A stretch of DNA of 64,000 nt from CAYRGG01 sp964423745 (GTDB taxonomy: Bacteria; Pseudomonadota; Gammaproteobacteria; Competibacterales; Competibacteraceae): the NCBI GenBank assembly GCA_964423745.1, contig CAYRGG010000004.1:1-64000 (forward strand), in the 5' to 3' direction. This document shows, in pieces, positions 62,654 to 64,000 of the stretch. Made by a program: the position numbers and the translations under genes. The notes beneath the pieces were generated by a model. It did no database searches and was not told where the DNA came from. It saw only the letters and a list, made by a program, of their open reading frames with translations. Numbering within the stretch: the stretch's first letter is position 1; every line of letters starts with the position of its first letter.

Positions 62654-62816
62654 AAACCACCGGCTTTAGCCGGTCAGCTTTAGCACCGATCTTTTGACGA
62701 TGCTTAGTTTTGCAACACAAGCCGGATTGGCGAAATCTTGAGCGCGGGGCGCATACCGGGTGGACTTTCAGTCCTCTGCGACCCGCGCGAACCCACCTAC
62801 TTGAGTAGGTGGTTGT
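62654..62816 (+). repeat. Structured hairpin element, IS200/IS605-like ends
   Basis: The stretch opens with AAACCACC plus a hairpin ACCGGCT/AGCCGGT (62659-62674) and closes with a hairpin CCACCTACT/AGTAGGTGG (62793-62812) followed by GGTTGTT. Between them lies another stem GCGCGGG/CCCGCGC (62742-62788) with a nested GGACT/AGTCC hairpin. Subterminal hairpins at both ends resemble IS200/IS605 or palindrome-associated elements, but there is no tnpA or tnpB. The remainder of the 62256-63137 gap has no recognisable gene. Confidence 0.45.
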
Positions 62817-63137
62817 TCAGTTATCTACAAGATACAAGGTAGTTAGAACTGACTTTGGCAATGGTGACGGGTAGCGGAAAGTAGCGCCGAGATTATCGTG
62901 TCCCGTAGAAAGAGACCATAGGCGTAGAAAAGTTGGAGATGGTGGGAAGGTATTGAAAAGGTGATTGAGGGTTGTCAAAAGGGACAGACCTTAAAACCTG
63001 AACCTTCCCTGGTTATTTATAGGTCAGTCCTAGACAGCCGTTGGCAAGTCTACTGGTACCTGTTCACAGCCGTCCTTTAATATGAGCAGCCATAGTCCTA
63101 AAATAGACTGGCTATATAACTGAATCTTGGGGTTTTG

Positions 63138-64000
63138 TTAATAGCCCTTACAGTTGGCGTAAAAGGTGACGGTTCCGGGCCAGTCGGTAAAGACGCCTAA
63201 AATACCCACCTCTTTAGCCAACACATCCAAAAGCTCATAAACATCCCCATCGTTGTCAATGGCGTCTGTAATGGATTGATAATAAAAGCCGCCGCCGTCT
63301 TGTAGTAAACCAGAACGCTCCAAGGTCCAAGTAATGATGTCAAGACCCGCAGCTTTAGCGGCGATGGCGTACTCCGAGGGCACGATTTGGTTATCCTCAT
63401 CAAGGGTCACCAATACCCAGGTAGGGGGGGCAATGATTTTTACCCCATCGTGGACCAGTTCTTCCATGGTGGGGGACAACGCGCTGGGGTTGTTGGGATC
63501 AAAGTCGGGATCGCTACCGTAGCGGCCGTCCAGATAGACCGCTTGTTCGCCAAAGGCTGGTTCATTTTCGATCCAATACAACACATCGTCGAGATTAAAG
63601 GATTGCGCCCAAACATCTTCCGGTGGAACCCCTGCTGCCTGGTACTCATCGATGAGCTGTTGCGCATAATCCTCTTGAGTGTAGTCCCCTTCATAGGGCA
63701 TCTCCACCTGCGGGGATTTAAGCTCGGGGGTGAATTTCTTACCTAAATTTTGAAAAAGCTCAATGCTCTCGGCGTGACTGAGCACTGTACCGCAGCTTGA
63801 GTACAGGTCGGTGCGCCAGTTTGCCGTACCATCCAGGTATTCCTCCACCGTGGTGGCCATGGGGTTGCTGGCGTCCATCTTGCCACACAGACTCTTGAAT
63901 TCCTCTAGGGTGATATCGCTGGCACAGCATTGGGCCGAGGCGGGTTTGACCAATTCGCCGGTTTCAGGGTCAAATTCGGCAGGAGTAAAGGGCTCGGTGC
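63138..64000 (-). CDS. Glycerophosphodiester phosphodiesterase (partial)
   Basis: The C-terminal part of a GDPD-family enzyme; the frame stays open to the window edge, so the N-terminus with the catalytic HRG motif is outside. Visible are ITLEEFKSLCGKMD, the ELKSPQVEMPYEG segment with a metal-binding Glu, and the C-terminal SEYAIAAKAAGLDIITWTLERSG and GVFTDWPGTVTFYANC. Such enzymes hydrolyse deacylated phospholipids to glycerol-3-phosphate and alcohol; the long form is typically periplasmic. An internal TTG at 63953 is not the start. Confidence 0.85.
   Translation of the reverse strand, partial: TEPFTPAEFDPETGELVKPASAQCCASDITLEEFKSLCGKMDASNPMATTVEEYLDGTANWRTDLYSSCGTVLSHAESIELFQNLGKKFTPELKSPQVEMPYEGDYTQEDYAQQLIDEYQAAGVPPEDVWAQSFNLDDVLYWIENEPAFGEQAVYLDGRYGSDPDFDPNNPSALSPTMEELVHDGVKIIAPPTWVLVTLDEDNQIVPSEYAIAAKAAGLDIITWTLERSGLLQDGGGFYYQSITDAIDNDGDVYELLDVLAKEVGILGVFTDWPGTVTFYANCKGY

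Noticed and set aside
1..64000. CRISPR arrays, tRNA or rRNA genes
   Set aside because: No regularly spaced direct repeats, cas genes, or tRNA/rRNA-like sequences were recognised on reading.

Overview
The window looks like a gammaproteobacterial chromosome of moderate GC. This rests on gene families (DUF2333, a YaiL/DUF2058 protein, an HybOABC-type hydrogenase, a SerA/D-2-hydroxyglutarate dehydrogenase pair, an HynS-Isp1-Isp2-HynL hydrogenase as in purple sulfur bacteria), not on any rRNA or marker gene; no tRNA or rRNA gene was seen. The lifestyle suggested is a facultative, hydrogen-using, possibly chemolithotrophic bacterium; the genus cannot be named from this sequence.

Layout. 0-2.4 kb: a DUF433/DUF5615 toxin-antitoxin-like pair, a REP-like hairpin, a HEAT-repeat fragment and a DUF29 gene. 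2.4-9.4 kb: an eight-gene Mrp/Mnh-type cation/proton antiporter operon (E-F-G-B-C-D-D-D) with no classical MnhA and three MnhD/NuoL-like subunits, one lacking the usual membrane glutamate. 9.4-15.1 kb: a DUF2333 gene, then an accessory zone with a winged-helix regulator, decayed MFS and histidine-kinase fragments, cspA and two more toxin-antitoxin modules (RES/Xre with a palindromic operator, and BrnT/BrnA).

15.1-28.2 kb: two divergent membrane-bound [NiFe] hydrogenase clusters. The leftward one is hybE, a protease, a hupH-like gene and hynS-isp1-isp2-hynL; the rightward one is hybO-hybA-hybB-hybC-hybD plus a bacteriohemerythrin. A perfect FNR-type box (TTGAT-N4-ATCAA) lies between them and a second near-perfect one precedes the leftward protease, so oxygen-responsive control is likely. 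The hyp genes for metal-centre assembly are not in the window.

28.2-37.1 kb: a single-domain cereblon-type CULT protein, a secreted protein, a truncated hemoglobin and a three-gene signalling operon (CheB-CheR-PAS-histidine kinase, single-domain receiver, receiver-GGDEF-EAL). This block is bracketed by two opposite copies of a 128-129 bp MITE-like element; each copy begins exactly in the stop codon of the adjoining gene.

37-46 kb: mostly metabolic and housekeeping genes (DUF1499, two YbhB/PEBP paralogues, D-2-hydroxyglutarate dehydrogenase divergent from serA, DUF2058, an AIM24-like protein, DUF2784, DUF1992, photolyase). 46.3-49.3 kb: three glycosyltransferases in AT-richer DNA. 49.4-60.8 kb: an excisionase-type HTH/periplasmic-binding-like regulator, a secreted protein, an acyl-CoA synthetase, KfrA, a Trk/Ktr-type potassium uptake pair, a hydrolase, an MgtC/DUF4010 membrane protein and an ABC-F ATPase. 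60.9-64 kb: an isolated holin-amidase lysis pair, a structured repeat-like element, and the 3' part of a glycerophosphodiester phosphodiesterase gene that runs off the window.
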